Origin: VXYK01 sp965214565
Lineage (GTDB): Bacteria > Actinomycetota > Acidimicrobiia > Acidimicrobiales > Aldehydirespiratoraceae
NCBI GenBank assembly: GCA_965214565.1
Contig: OZ243951.1
Span: forward strand, 186,001-250,000
Reading direction: 5' to 3'
Length of the DNA stretch: 64,000 bases
The notes under the pieces are model-generated. The model saw only the letters and a list, made by a program, of their open reading frames with translations, did no database searches and was not told where the DNA came from. Shown in pieces: positions 57,164-64,000 of this stretch (positions within the stretch are counted from its first letter, which is position 1; every line of letters begins with the position of its first letter). The translations under genes and the position numbers were made by a program.

Positions 57164-57203
57164 AACCTATCCATACAGTGATTGCAATGCAATCACTGTA
57201 TGG
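57164..57203 (-). promoter_or_regulatory. FitAB-type operator and promoter, 33-bp inverted repeat
   Basis: ccatacagtgattgc (57171-57185) and gcaatcactgtatgg (57189-57203) are perfect 15-base inverted arms around aat. On the minus strand TTGCAT (57187-57192) sits at the palindrome centre, with a 17-base spacer to TAGGTT (57164-57169), so bound antitoxin would cover the -35 box. In Neisseria, FitAB binds a 36-bp inverted repeat (IR36) upstream of fitA. Confidence 0.75.
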
Positions 57204-57279
57204 AGGCCGAGTGGAGACCTGGTCGCAACCGGCACGGCCGGGGTGCTCTGAAGGGTGGCGGGGATAGTAGCGTGGCGGG

Positions 57280-58914
57280 ATGGCTGAGTTTGCGTACTCT
57301 GATCTGCTGCCGCTGGGGGCCGACGACACCGAGTACCGGCTGATCTCAACTGAGGGGATCTCAACCTTCGAAGCCGACGGACGCACATTTCTCAAAGTTG
57401 AGCCCTCGGCAATCCGATTGCTCACCCGTGCCGCGATGAACGACATCGCCCACTACCTCCGCACCGAGCACCTCGAGCAGTTGGCCAACATCCTCAAAGA
57501 CCCCGAGGCCTCCACCAACGACGTCTTCGTGGCACACGAGTTGCTTCTCAACGCCAACATCGCCGCGGCAGGGGTCCTCCCCATGTGCCAGGACACCGGC
57601 ACCGCCATCGTGATGGGCAAGAAGGGCGACCAGGTCGTCACCTACGGAGATGACGGCGAGGCGATCTCTGCGGGAGTGTTCGACACCTACACCGAAACAA
57701 ATCTGCGCTATTCACAGTTGGCGCCGGTGTCGATGTTTGAAGAGCGCAACACCGGCAACAACCTCCCCGCACAGATCGAGATCTACGCCAAACCTGGAAA
57801 CAGCTATGAATTCCTGTTCATGGCCAAAGGCGGAGGATCGGCCAACAAGTCCTTCCTGTTCCAGAAGACCAAGGCCCTGCTCAACGAAAAGTCGCTGCTG
57901 GACTTCCTCGACGAGTCGCTACGAGCCGTCGGCACCTCCGCCTGCCCGCCTTACCACCTCGCCCTCGTGGTCGGCGGCACATCAGCGGAGTTCAACCTCA
58001 AGACCGCCAAACTGGCCTCAGCCCACGACCTCGACACGCTGCCAACCTCAGGCAACGCCGATACCGGCCACGGTTACCGGGACCTCGAATGGGAGAACAA
58101 GGTCCTGGAGCAGACCCGCGAATTCGGAATCGGAGCGCAATTCGGGGGGAAGTACTTCTGCCACGACGTGAGAGTGATCCGACTCCCCCGCCACGGCGCA
58201 TCCAACCCGGTGGGGATCGCAGTCAGCTGCTCGGCCGACCGCCAGGCCAGAGCCAAAATAACTGCTGAGGGGATTTTCCTCGAACAACTCGAAACCGATC
58301 CGGCGCGGTTCCTTCCCGATGCAGCCGCCGACGACCTGTCGAGCGAGGTCGTCACGATCGATCTCGACCAGCCGATGGACGGGATCCGCAACCAGCTGAC
58401 CCGCCACCCGGTGAAGACACGGCTGTCTCTGAACGGCACGCTCGTCGTCGGCCGCGACATCGCCCACGCCAAGATCGCCGAGAGGCTCGACCGCGGCGAG
58501 CCGATGCCCCAGTACCTCCGCGACCATGCGATCTACTATGCGGGGCCCGCCAAGACGCCGACGGGTTACGCCTCTGGTTCCTTCGGGCCCACAACCGCGG
58601 GCCGCATGGACTCCTATGTCGCAGAGTTCCAAGCTGCAGGCGGGTCGATGGTGATGCTGGCCAAAGGCAACCGGTCCCGCGAGGTGACAGAGGCGTGCGC
58701 CCGCTACGGCGGGTTCTACCTGGGATCGATCGGCGGCGCAGCGGCCCGCTTGGCGGAGGATTCGATCCGCTCGGTTGAGGTGCTCGAGTACCCGGAGTTG
58801 GGTATGGAGGCGATCTGGAAGATCGAGGTAGAGGACTTCCCAGCTTTCATCGTCATCGACGACAAGGGCAACGACTTCTACTCCGAAGTCAGCACCCCTG
58901 TGAGGCTCCGTTAA
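57280..58914 (+). CDS. fumA: Class I fumarate hydratase (iron-sulfur)
   Basis: A 544-residue fused-subunit fumarase interconverting fumarate and malate. PMCQDTGTAIVMGKKGDQVV has the first cluster Cys (Cys103), with further Cys in TSACPPYHLALVVGG and GIAVSCSADRQ; the C-terminal beta domain has GRDIAHAKIAERLDRGEPMP and TAGRMDSYV. Length matches E. coli FumA. It lies between two toxin-antitoxin loci and 1.2 kb downstream of a fragment of a related fumarase gene. The start is ATG at 57280. Confidence 0.95.
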   Translation: MAEFAYSDLLPLGADDTEYRLISTEGISTFEADGRTFLKVEPSAIRLLTRAAMNDIAHYLRTEHLEQLANILKDPEASTNDVFVAHELLLNANIAAAGVLPMCQDTGTAIVMGKKGDQVVTYGDDGEAISAGVFDTYTETNLRYSQLAPVSMFEERNTGNNLPAQIEIYAKPGNSYEFLFMAKGGGSANKSFLFQKTKALLNEKSLLDFLDESLRAVGTSACPPYHLALVVGGTSAEFNLKTAKLASAHDLDTLPTSGNADTGHGYRDLEWENKVLEQTREFGIGAQFGGKYFCHDVRVIRLPRHGASNPVGIAVSCSADRQARAKITAEGIFLEQLETDPARFLPDAAADDLSSEVVTIDLDQPMDGIRNQLTRHPVKTRLSLNGTLVVGRDIAHAKIAERLDRGEPMPQYLRDHAIYYAGPAKTPTGYASGSFGPTTAGRMDSYVAEFQAAGGSMVMLAKGNRSREVTEACARYGGFYLGSIGGAAARLAEDSIRSVEVLEYPELGMEAIWKIEVEDFPAFIVIDDKGNDFYSEVSTPVRLR

Positions 58915-58986
58915 CGCCAGGCCACCCTCGCGGCACCCGAAACTGCGCTTGAGCGCTGGACCGGTTCAGGGCCTAGGCCGCTGTGC

Positions 58987-59403
58987 TCAGTTGATCGGTT
59001 TCAGGCCGTCCCGCTGCGTTAGCGACCACAGTGACGGCCCCCTCGTGACGCCGACTCTTTGCACGATTTGGTCCCAATGTCGGTTGATGAGTGCCGTCAT
59101 CTGGGACTTGTTCATGTTCTTGGTGTCCGTTAGGAACACCGCTCTGACCTCAGACCGCATCAGGTGTTCACGCTCAACTTTGTTGCGACGGATCCACTTG
59201 TCCCGCGTGATGAATATCAGGTCACGACCATTGGTGCCGAGCGCGTCGAGCAGGTCCGGGTCTTTGGTGGACAGCGGTATCTCCGGGATCTCAGGGTGGC
59301 CGACCCAGTACACGACTCCCTCGTGGAGGGCGTCCAACTCCTGGGCGACGCCCAGCATGTTCTCGTCAATGAAAACCCCATCGAAAGTGCCGCCTTGGAC
59401 CAT
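58987..59403 (-). CDS. PIN-like toxin, VapC45 type
   Basis: A 138-residue protein with VFIDENMLGVAQELDALHEG (acidic PIN-like N-terminus), DPDLLDALGTNGRDLIFITR and DKWIRRNKVEREHL, matching the VapC45 PIN-like family. It is expected to be an RNase toxin. ATG at 59403 lies 12 bases after the antitoxin stop, with no clear Shine-Dalgarno. It converges on the fumarase gene. Confidence 0.75.
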   Translation of the reverse strand: MVQGGTFDGVFIDENMLGVAQELDALHEGVVYWVGHPEIPEIPLSTKDPDLLDALGTNGRDLIFITRDKWIRRNKVEREHLMRSEVRAVFLTDTKNMNKSQMTALINRHWDQIVQRVGVTRGPSLWSLTQRDGLKPIN

Positions 59404-59415
59404 AGGAGCAAGAGT

Positions 59416-60093
59416 TCATGCAATCCGCGAGCATCGAAGAACATCGGCGATGTCGCTTTCGCTGATGTCCCATGTCGCCCTGATGTCATCGCGGGTTTCA
59501 CCTGCGGCTATCGCTTCGGCAATAGCCGAGACCCGCAAACGCCGACCCCGGATCGTGGGTTCGCCGAAGCCGTACTCGGGGTCGAGCACCACGTTGTGGG
59601 TGCCGAACAGGCCGAAGCGGCGCACCTCATCGGTTTCCTCGTACTCTGCGTCTTGTTGGAATCGTTGGACTTCCATCGAGAGCAGGACGTTCTGGTTGGT
59701 GCGCAACACGAACCGCAGCGACGGGCTCAGCACCATCTCGTCTTGGATTCGCAAAACCAGGTCCCGGCCGTCTTCACTGAGAAACGGCCGAGCGGTCGCG
59801 AGCGGGTAGTCGGTCCCGAACTCTGTACGCAGAGCCATGATCGCTGGCCGCATCCGTATGATCCCGACACCGCGGCTTCGGTATTCGGCGATCAGGCGTG
59901 TTTCGACGAACTCACCCCATGTGACCACGTCGGAGCCGGTTGTCTCCTCCCGCACCAGCGGCTCATACCGGCGACCGCGACGCTCATAGCCGTCGATCCA
60001 ACGCCGAGCGGTGCCGACGCCCAAACCAAGCAGGCGATCCACCTGGCCCATCACGTAAACCTCGCGATGAAGCAGGGACGTGACTCGAACCAT
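59416..60093 (-). CDS. VapB45-type antitoxin with DUF433 domain
   Basis: The 225-residue protein has an N-terminal HTH-like part (VDRLLGLGVGTARRWIDGYE), a middle domain, and a C-terminal DUF433 domain (EPTIRGRRLRVSAIAEAIAA, GETRDDIRATWDISESDIAD) with GFGEPTIRG. This is the layout of VapB45 antitoxins. ATG at 60093 has CTGGAGG upstream at good spacing; the frame further upstream is not conserved. A 17-bp palindrome overlaps its promoter region. Confidence 0.8.
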   Translation of the reverse strand: MVRVTSLLHREVYVMGQVDRLLGLGVGTARRWIDGYERRGRRYEPLVREETTGSDVVTWGEFVETRLIAEYRSRGVGIIRMRPAIMALRTEFGTDYPLATARPFLSEDGRDLVLRIQDEMVLSPSLRFVLRTNQNVLLSMEVQRFQQDAEYEETDEVRRFGLFGTHNVVLDPEYGFGEPTIRGRRLRVSAIAEAIAAGETRDDIRATWDISESDIADVLRCSRIA

Positions 60094-60112
60094 AAGAACC
60101 TCCAGCGACGAA

Positions 60113-60129
60113 TACTCGCCGCGAGAGTA
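60113..60129. promoter_or_regulatory. Candidate VapB45 operator
   Basis: tactc (60113-60117), a 7-base spacer and gagta (60125-60129) form an inverted repeat 19 bases upstream of the vapB45 ATG and directly before its Shine-Dalgarno. The rest of the 123-base gap shows no other feature. Confidence 0.4.
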
Positions 60130-60216
60130 CCACGGGCACGACCACAGACCACGCCTGCCGGAGTAGACCAATGAGGTTCCCCCGCTGGCTTGGGCGCCCG
60201 AATCTGCCCGTGAGCG

Positions 60217-61689
60217 CTAGGCCGGCTCGCTCGTCACCAACTCGACGATCAGAGGACGCTGCGGTTGGCCCGTGGTCTGGGTGCGGGGAATCTCATCGAC
60301 CACTACCAGCCTCCGCGGGTGCTTGAATCTGCTCAACCTCCCCTCGCATCGGGCCTGGAGATCGCTTAACTCGGGGGCGTGCCCCGGTTCGGCCACAACC
60401 ACCGCACACACCACCTCACCCCAGCGGGGATCGGGGACCCCGACCACCACAACGTCTGCTACGCCTGCCGCATCGGCCAGCACACCCTCGACCTCGCTCG
60501 GGGCGACCGCCTCGCCACCGGAGCGGATCAGGTCAGACACTCTGCCGACAATGTAGAAGTAGCCCTCATCGTCGATCTCGGCGAGGTCGCCCGTGCGGTA
60601 CCACCCCGCCTCGAAGGCGGCTTCAGTTTCTGCGGGGTTGTTGAAGTAGCCGTCGAAGAGCAGAGGACTCCGCACCAGCAGCTGTCCCGTCCCGTCGAGA
60701 CGCAGATCCGTCGAAACGCTCGGCACCCCGATACTGCCGGGCTTGGAATGAATGTCGCGGTCCTCGAGCCCGCAGACGTTGCCAGCCTCGGTGGAGCCGT
60801 AGAAGACCCGGATATCGGCGTCGGCAACGAGACCTCGAATCGCCTGCAGCAGCGCGAGCGGCGTGGCGGACGTGCCCGTATCGGCGAAGCGTAAGGTTGC
60901 CAACGGGCCGACCGCAGGATCGACACCGTCGAGATGCTCGATCATCCGTCGCCACAGTGCGGGGATCATGTTGAGACGGGTGGCCCCATGGTCAGCGACT
61001 GCTGTGGCGATCGTGCCGGGGTTCGTGTCGGTGGTGAAGACCACCCCGTCACGGGCGTGCCACTGTTGCAGCGCAATGAGCCAGGGAGCGACATGGAACA
61101 GGGGGTAGACGCACACGCTGCGGCCGCGGGGCTCGAACTGCGCGCCGGGGTGCGTGCGCAGGAACTGGGCGCGATGCGACACCATCGCGGCCTTGGGAGC
61201 GCCCGTGGTGCCGCTGGTGAACACCATCAACTGGGCTTCGCGATCCGAGAATTCGGGAGCATCGGCCGGCGGCTCCGGGTGAGGGTCGTGCTCAGCAAGG
61301 CCTTCCCAGTCGATGACCGCGGCCTCGAACCGGGAACCCAGACGGACCGCCGCGACGTGTCGGTCCCCGGACGCGACGATCACCGTCGGTTCGACCACTG
61401 CGAGCGCTTCGTCAACCTCTGCTTCTGCAGCCGCGTGGTTGAGCGGGCAGAACACCACACCCGCCTTGGCGGTCGCTGCGAAGAGAACCGCTGCATCGAC
61501 ACGGGTCGACGTCCACATGACCACTCGGTCGCCGGGGCGCGTTCGGCGGATCAGCCAGTCGGCGGCTCGATCGGAACGCTCGTCGAGTTGCGCGAACGTC
61601 AATTCCACGCCTCCGACCGCCACGGCCATCCGCTCGGGCACAGCTCTGGCGCACTGGCGAAAGATCTCACCGACGAACAACTGTTGCAC
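60217..61689 (-). CDS. AMP-binding acyl-CoA synthetase family protein
   Basis: A 490-residue ANL-superfamily ligase activating a carboxylic acid as acyl-AMP and then acyl-CoA. Motifs: VFTSGTTGAPKAAMVSHRAQ (P-loop), YGSTEAGNVCG (A5), YRTGDLAEIDDEGYFYIVGR with VSDLIRSGGEAVAPSEVE (A7-A8). The A10 lysine region is PRTQTTGQPQRP, without an obvious Lys, so activity may be unusual. GTG start at 61689. It is divergent from the cupin gene; substrate unknown. Confidence 0.85.
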   Translation of the reverse strand: MQQLFVGEIFRQCARAVPERMAVAVGGVELTFAQLDERSDRAADWLIRRTRPGDRVVMWTSTRVDAAVLFAATAKAGVVFCPLNHAAAEAEVDEALAVVEPTVIVASGDRHVAAVRLGSRFEAAVIDWEGLAEHDPHPEPPADAPEFSDREAQLMVFTSGTTGAPKAAMVSHRAQFLRTHPGAQFEPRGRSVCVYPLFHVAPWLIALQQWHARDGVVFTTDTNPGTIATAVADHGATRLNMIPALWRRMIEHLDGVDPAVGPLATLRFADTGTSATPLALLQAIRGLVADADIRVFYGSTEAGNVCGLEDRDIHSKPGSIGVPSVSTDLRLDGTGQLLVRSPLLFDGYFNNPAETEAAFEAGWYRTGDLAEIDDEGYFYIVGRVSDLIRSGGEAVAPSEVEGVLADAAGVADVVVVGVPDPRWGEVVCAVVVAEPGHAPELSDLQARCEGRLSRFKHPRRLVVVDEIPRTQTTGQPQRPLIVELVTSEPA

Positions 61690-61771
61690 CGCTACCCCTC
61701 CTCACCTTCGACTGTATGCAAACAAGCAACGTTCAGTATTGTCGGAGAAACATCTGACCCAAGGAGCAACC

Positions 61772-62107
61772 GTGAGTACCACCGACCGCGAGTTCGGCGA
61801 CATCGGCACCAAGGTTCTGTTCGAGAACGATCGAGTTCGAGTCTGGGAGATGCGACTCGACCCTGGCGAGTCGAGCGCGTTGCACCAACACGAGCACGAC
61901 TACGTGATGATCCAGATTGCGGGCGACAAGGTGTGCGCCGACTTTGAACCCGATTCTCTAGATGAGTTCAACGGCGCGGCCCTGGGCCGAGTGGAGGGCC
62001 CAGTGAACAACGGGACAGTGATTTTCGCTCGCAGCGGCGGGATCGAGAGAGCACACAACAACGGCAACGAGCAGTTCTACGAGATCGTGGTCGAACTGCT
62101 CGGCTGA
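61772..62107 (+). CDS. Small cupin-domain protein
   Basis: The 111-residue protein is a single cupin barrel: VLFENDRVRVWEMRLDPGES, then HQHEHDYVMIQIAG, which supplies the metal-binding His-His-Glu pattern, and NNGTVIFARSGGIERAHNNG with a second His. It may be a dioxygenase or isomerase-like metal protein. GTG at 61772 has AAGGAG 5 bases upstream. Its end overlaps the convergent vor beta gene by 31 bases. Confidence 0.8.
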   Translation: MSTTDREFGDIGTKVLFENDRVRVWEMRLDPGESSALHQHEHDYVMIQIAGDKVCADFEPDSLDEFNGAALGRVEGPVNNGTVIFARSGGIERAHNNGNEQFYEIVVELLG

Positions 62108-62910
62108 GAGTCAGGTGCGATGTCCCTCAGCACTCCAGGGGAATTCGCCACGCCGATCGTGTCGTTGAGATAAGCGGGTGCTTCCTCGGTCTCCACGAAC
62201 CAGCCGGTGGGACACATGGTGAGGATCTCAACAAAGGTGAATCCCGTTCCCAGAAGTTGCACCTCGATCGCCCGCTCAACCATGCGCTTCGTGCGCGCCA
62301 CGTTGCCGGCATTGTTGACTGCGCCGCGAGCGACGAATGCGGCTCCCTCCAACTCGGCGATCAGCGAGGCGATGCGGATCGGGTACCCGTGGTCGTCGGT
62401 GTTGCGTCCCTCGAGAGTGTTCTTGGTGCGCTGACCGATCGTCGTGGTTGCCGTCATATGCCCACCGGTCTCACCGAACACGCCGTTGTTGAGCAGGACA
62501 CAGGTGATCTGCTCGCCACGAGCCGCCGCGTGCAGCACCTCCTGGAGGCCCTCGTTCACCATGTCTCCGTCGCCCTGGACGGTGAAGGTCACGAGATTCG
62601 GATCAGCACGTTTCGCGCCGGTGGCCACCGACGGCGCACGACCGTGGAGCGCCTGCACAACCTCACAGTCAAGGTTGTTCGAAAAGGCTGTGTAGCAGCC
62701 GATGCCGAAGACCGCGAGCGCACGGTTCTTCAGACCCTGCTCGGCCAGAACCTCCATGACCAGCCGCATGGCGATCGGTTCGCCACAGCCGGGGCACAGA
62801 TGATGAGCGCCCACATCGATCAGTTCGGGTGTGAAGTCGTCGACCAACTTGACGGGAACCTCGGGGGCGCGGCTGGTATCGACTACACGACGATTCTCGA
62901 ACTCCGACAT
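62077..62910 (-). CDS. 2-oxoacid:ferredoxin oxidoreductase beta subunit (VorA-like)
   Basis: A 277-residue TPP subunit of a second oxidoreductase. Ligand Cys in HLCPGCGEPIAMRL and GIGCYTAFSNN; TPP motif TVQGDGDMVNEGLQEVLHAA and LLNNGVFGETGGHM. Pairing with an unfused alpha subunit resembles 2-ketoisovalerate (Vor) rather than Kor enzymes. ATG at 62910 overlaps the alpha stop (TGATG). The substrate class is inferred. Confidence 0.85.
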   Translation of the reverse strand: MSEFENRRVVDTSRAPEVPVKLVDDFTPELIDVGAHHLCPGCGEPIAMRLVMEVLAEQGLKNRALAVFGIGCYTAFSNNLDCEVVQALHGRAPSVATGAKRADPNLVTFTVQGDGDMVNEGLQEVLHAAARGEQITCVLLNNGVFGETGGHMTATTTIGQRTKNTLEGRNTDDHGYPIRIASLIAELEGAAFVARGAVNNAGNVARTKRMVERAIEVQLLGTGFTFVEILTMCPTGWFVETEEAPAYLNDTIGVANSPGVLRDIAPDSQPSSSTTIS

Positions 62911-64000
62911 CAGAACCCCTCTCCCAACTCGCAGCCGGCGCGCCGGCAGGCGTCGACGATCCGCTCTCTGATGATCGGAACCTGCAGGTCCGGGCCGACG
63001 CCGAACGCGGAGGAGTCCATCGTCAACCCACCAATGAACTCGACCGGCACAGTGCCGAGGAGAGCCAAGCGCACATCGTCGATCATCTGGCCCGCGCTGT
63101 TCTCATAGACCGCCACCGCACGGGCATTGCGGGCAGCGTCCTGCAGTGCCTCGGTCGGGAACGGATACAGACTGACGGGACGCACGAAACCGACCTTCGC
63201 ACCCTCGGCTCGGAGTTCGGTAACGCAGTAGCGCACGAACTTCCCGGGTGTGCCGAAAGCCACCACGACCACCTCGGCATCGTCGACGAAACCGGTCTCG
63301 GTCATCGGCGCGAAGTCGGTCTCCATCGCCGTCAGTTCGACCTCGACTCGGGCGTAGTAGTCGGCGAGGTCGTAGCCGACATCGTCGCGCTGTTTGTAAT
63401 CGCCCAGCGGACTCAGGAGCTTGGCCGCACCGGTCCCGCCGCTCGACCCGTCCAACGCCCAGTCCTTGGTGGGCAACGGCCCGAAGTCACGGCGCTCGAC
63501 GACGACTGACTCGTAGGTGTGGGCGATGTAGTAGTCGCCGTAGACCATCACCGGGTTGCGGTACAGATCGGCGAGGTGAAACCCGAGCTGGGTCAACTCC
63601 ACCGCCTCGGACACGTCCATCGGGGCGAGCACGATCCGGCGTGAATCACCGTGTCCCCCGCGGGTCGCCTGGAAGTAGTCGGCCTGGGACCGTGCCATAT
63701 TGATGACTAGCATCGGAATACGCGCCAGTGTCAACTCCGCCAACGACTCCTGCATCAAGGCGAGACCCTGACCGGTCGATCCGGTGGCTGTCCGCGTGCC
63801 CGTAGCGGCGGCTCCCCACGCCATACCGATCGCTTCGAGCTCGCTCTCGGCATTCATGCAGACGCCTCCGAGCGGCGGCAGCTTCTCGGACATTGACTCG
63901 AGTATCTCGGTGAACGGAGTCATCGGATAGCCGGCGAAGAAACGACACCCAGCAACCACCATCGCCTCAGCGATCGCCTCTGAGCCCTCCATCAGCCGGG
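62910..64000 (-). CDS. 2-oxoacid:ferredoxin oxidoreductase alpha subunit (VorB-like), partial
   Basis: At least 360 residues: MEGSEAIAEAMVVAGCRFFA, GYPMTPFTEILESMSE, ESELEAIGMAWGAAATGTRT and MARSQADYFQATRGGHGD. Homologues begin about ten residues before this Met with a pattern like LMEGNEAIA; the frame stays open (CGG CTG before ATG) to the window edge, so the true start lies beyond base 64000. It probably oxidises branched-chain 2-oxoacids with ferredoxin as acceptor. Gamma/delta genes, if any, lie outside. Confidence 0.85.
   Translation of the reverse strand, partial: RLMEGSEAIAEAMVVAGCRFFAGYPMTPFTEILESMSEKLPPLGGVCMNAESELEAIGMAWGAAATGTRTATGSTGQGLALMQESLAELTLARIPMLVINMARSQADYFQATRGGHGDSRRIVLAPMDVSEAVELTQLGFHLADLYRNPVMVYGDYYIAHTYESVVVERRDFGPLPTKDWALDGSSGGTGAAKLLSPLGDYKQRDDVGYDLADYYARVEVELTAMETDFAPMTETGFVDDAEVVVVAFGTPGKFVRYCVTELRAEGAKVGFVRPVSLYPFPTEALQDAARNARAVAVYENSAGQMIDDVRLALLGTVPVEFIGGLTMDSSAFGVGPDLQVPIIRERIVDACRRAGCELGEGF

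Overview
The window is GC-rich DNA from an actinobacterium, most likely of the class Acidimicrobiia. Three things point there. The rRNA operon runs 16S-23S-5S with no tRNA in the spacer. Housekeeping gene order follows mycobacteria: tyrS, TPR protein, HAD phosphatase, tlyA, nadK, recN, pyrG, NUDIX, xerD, scpA, scpB, rluB, cmk. Several start codons lie 6-7 bases behind a TANNNT -10 box, as in leaderless actinobacterial mRNAs. The class assignment is an inference; no database was searched. Most genes lie on the minus strand.

Layout: 0-2.3 kb is the edge of a surface-polysaccharide locus (family-2 glycosyltransferase, coiled-coil protein, O-antigen-ligase-like membrane protein). 2.3-4.9 kb has an RNA methyltransferase, rpe, clpP and tRNA-Leu(UAG). 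5.1-10.5 kb is accessory: a RES-type toxin with a long HTH antitoxin, a D-aminoacylase-like amidohydrolase, a DUF4143-type ATPase behind three 23-bp iterons, and an EamA transporter. 10.5-13.4 kb has rdgB, rph, murI, rpmG and rpmB. 13.5-24.2 kb has ispH, plsC, cmk, aroA, tyrA, rluB, scpB, scpA, trpS, an HD protein, xerD and a NUDIX gene. 24.2-34 kb has pyrG, recN, nadK, tlyA, a HAD phosphatase that appears to start at CTG, the 2-oxoacid:ferredoxin oxidoreductase korAB, and a TPR protein.

34.0-39.7 kb is one rRNA operon on the minus strand, with a terminator hairpin, complementary flanks around 23S rRNA and a boxA-like leader. 39.7-44.7 kb has tyrS, a divergent class A penicillin-binding protein with two PASTA repeats, a small membrane protein and a NUDIX hydrolase. 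44.7-53.1 kb is a complete arginine operon, argC-J-B-D-F-R-G-H, with overlapping stop/start codons and a leaderless promoter at argC. It converts glutamate to arginine through acetylated intermediates, and its repressor gene lies inside it.

53.2-64 kb is mosaic: an eIF2B/MtnA-like protein of unknown role, a thioredoxin-fold protein with an orphan solute-binding lipoprotein, a fumarase gene fragment, a FitAB/VapBC pair under a 33-bp inverted repeat, intact class I fumarase, a VapB45/VapC45-like pair, an acyl-CoA synthetase, a cupin, and a second 2-oxoacid:ferredoxin oxidoreductase (VorAB-like) that runs off the right edge.

The main things worth a second look are the toxin-antitoxin loci with visible operator candidates, the fumarase fragment beside the intact gene, the CTG start, the iterons before the DUF4143 ATPase, and many short tandem or dispersed repeats at gene edges. 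No CRISPR array, insertion sequence or prophage was seen.
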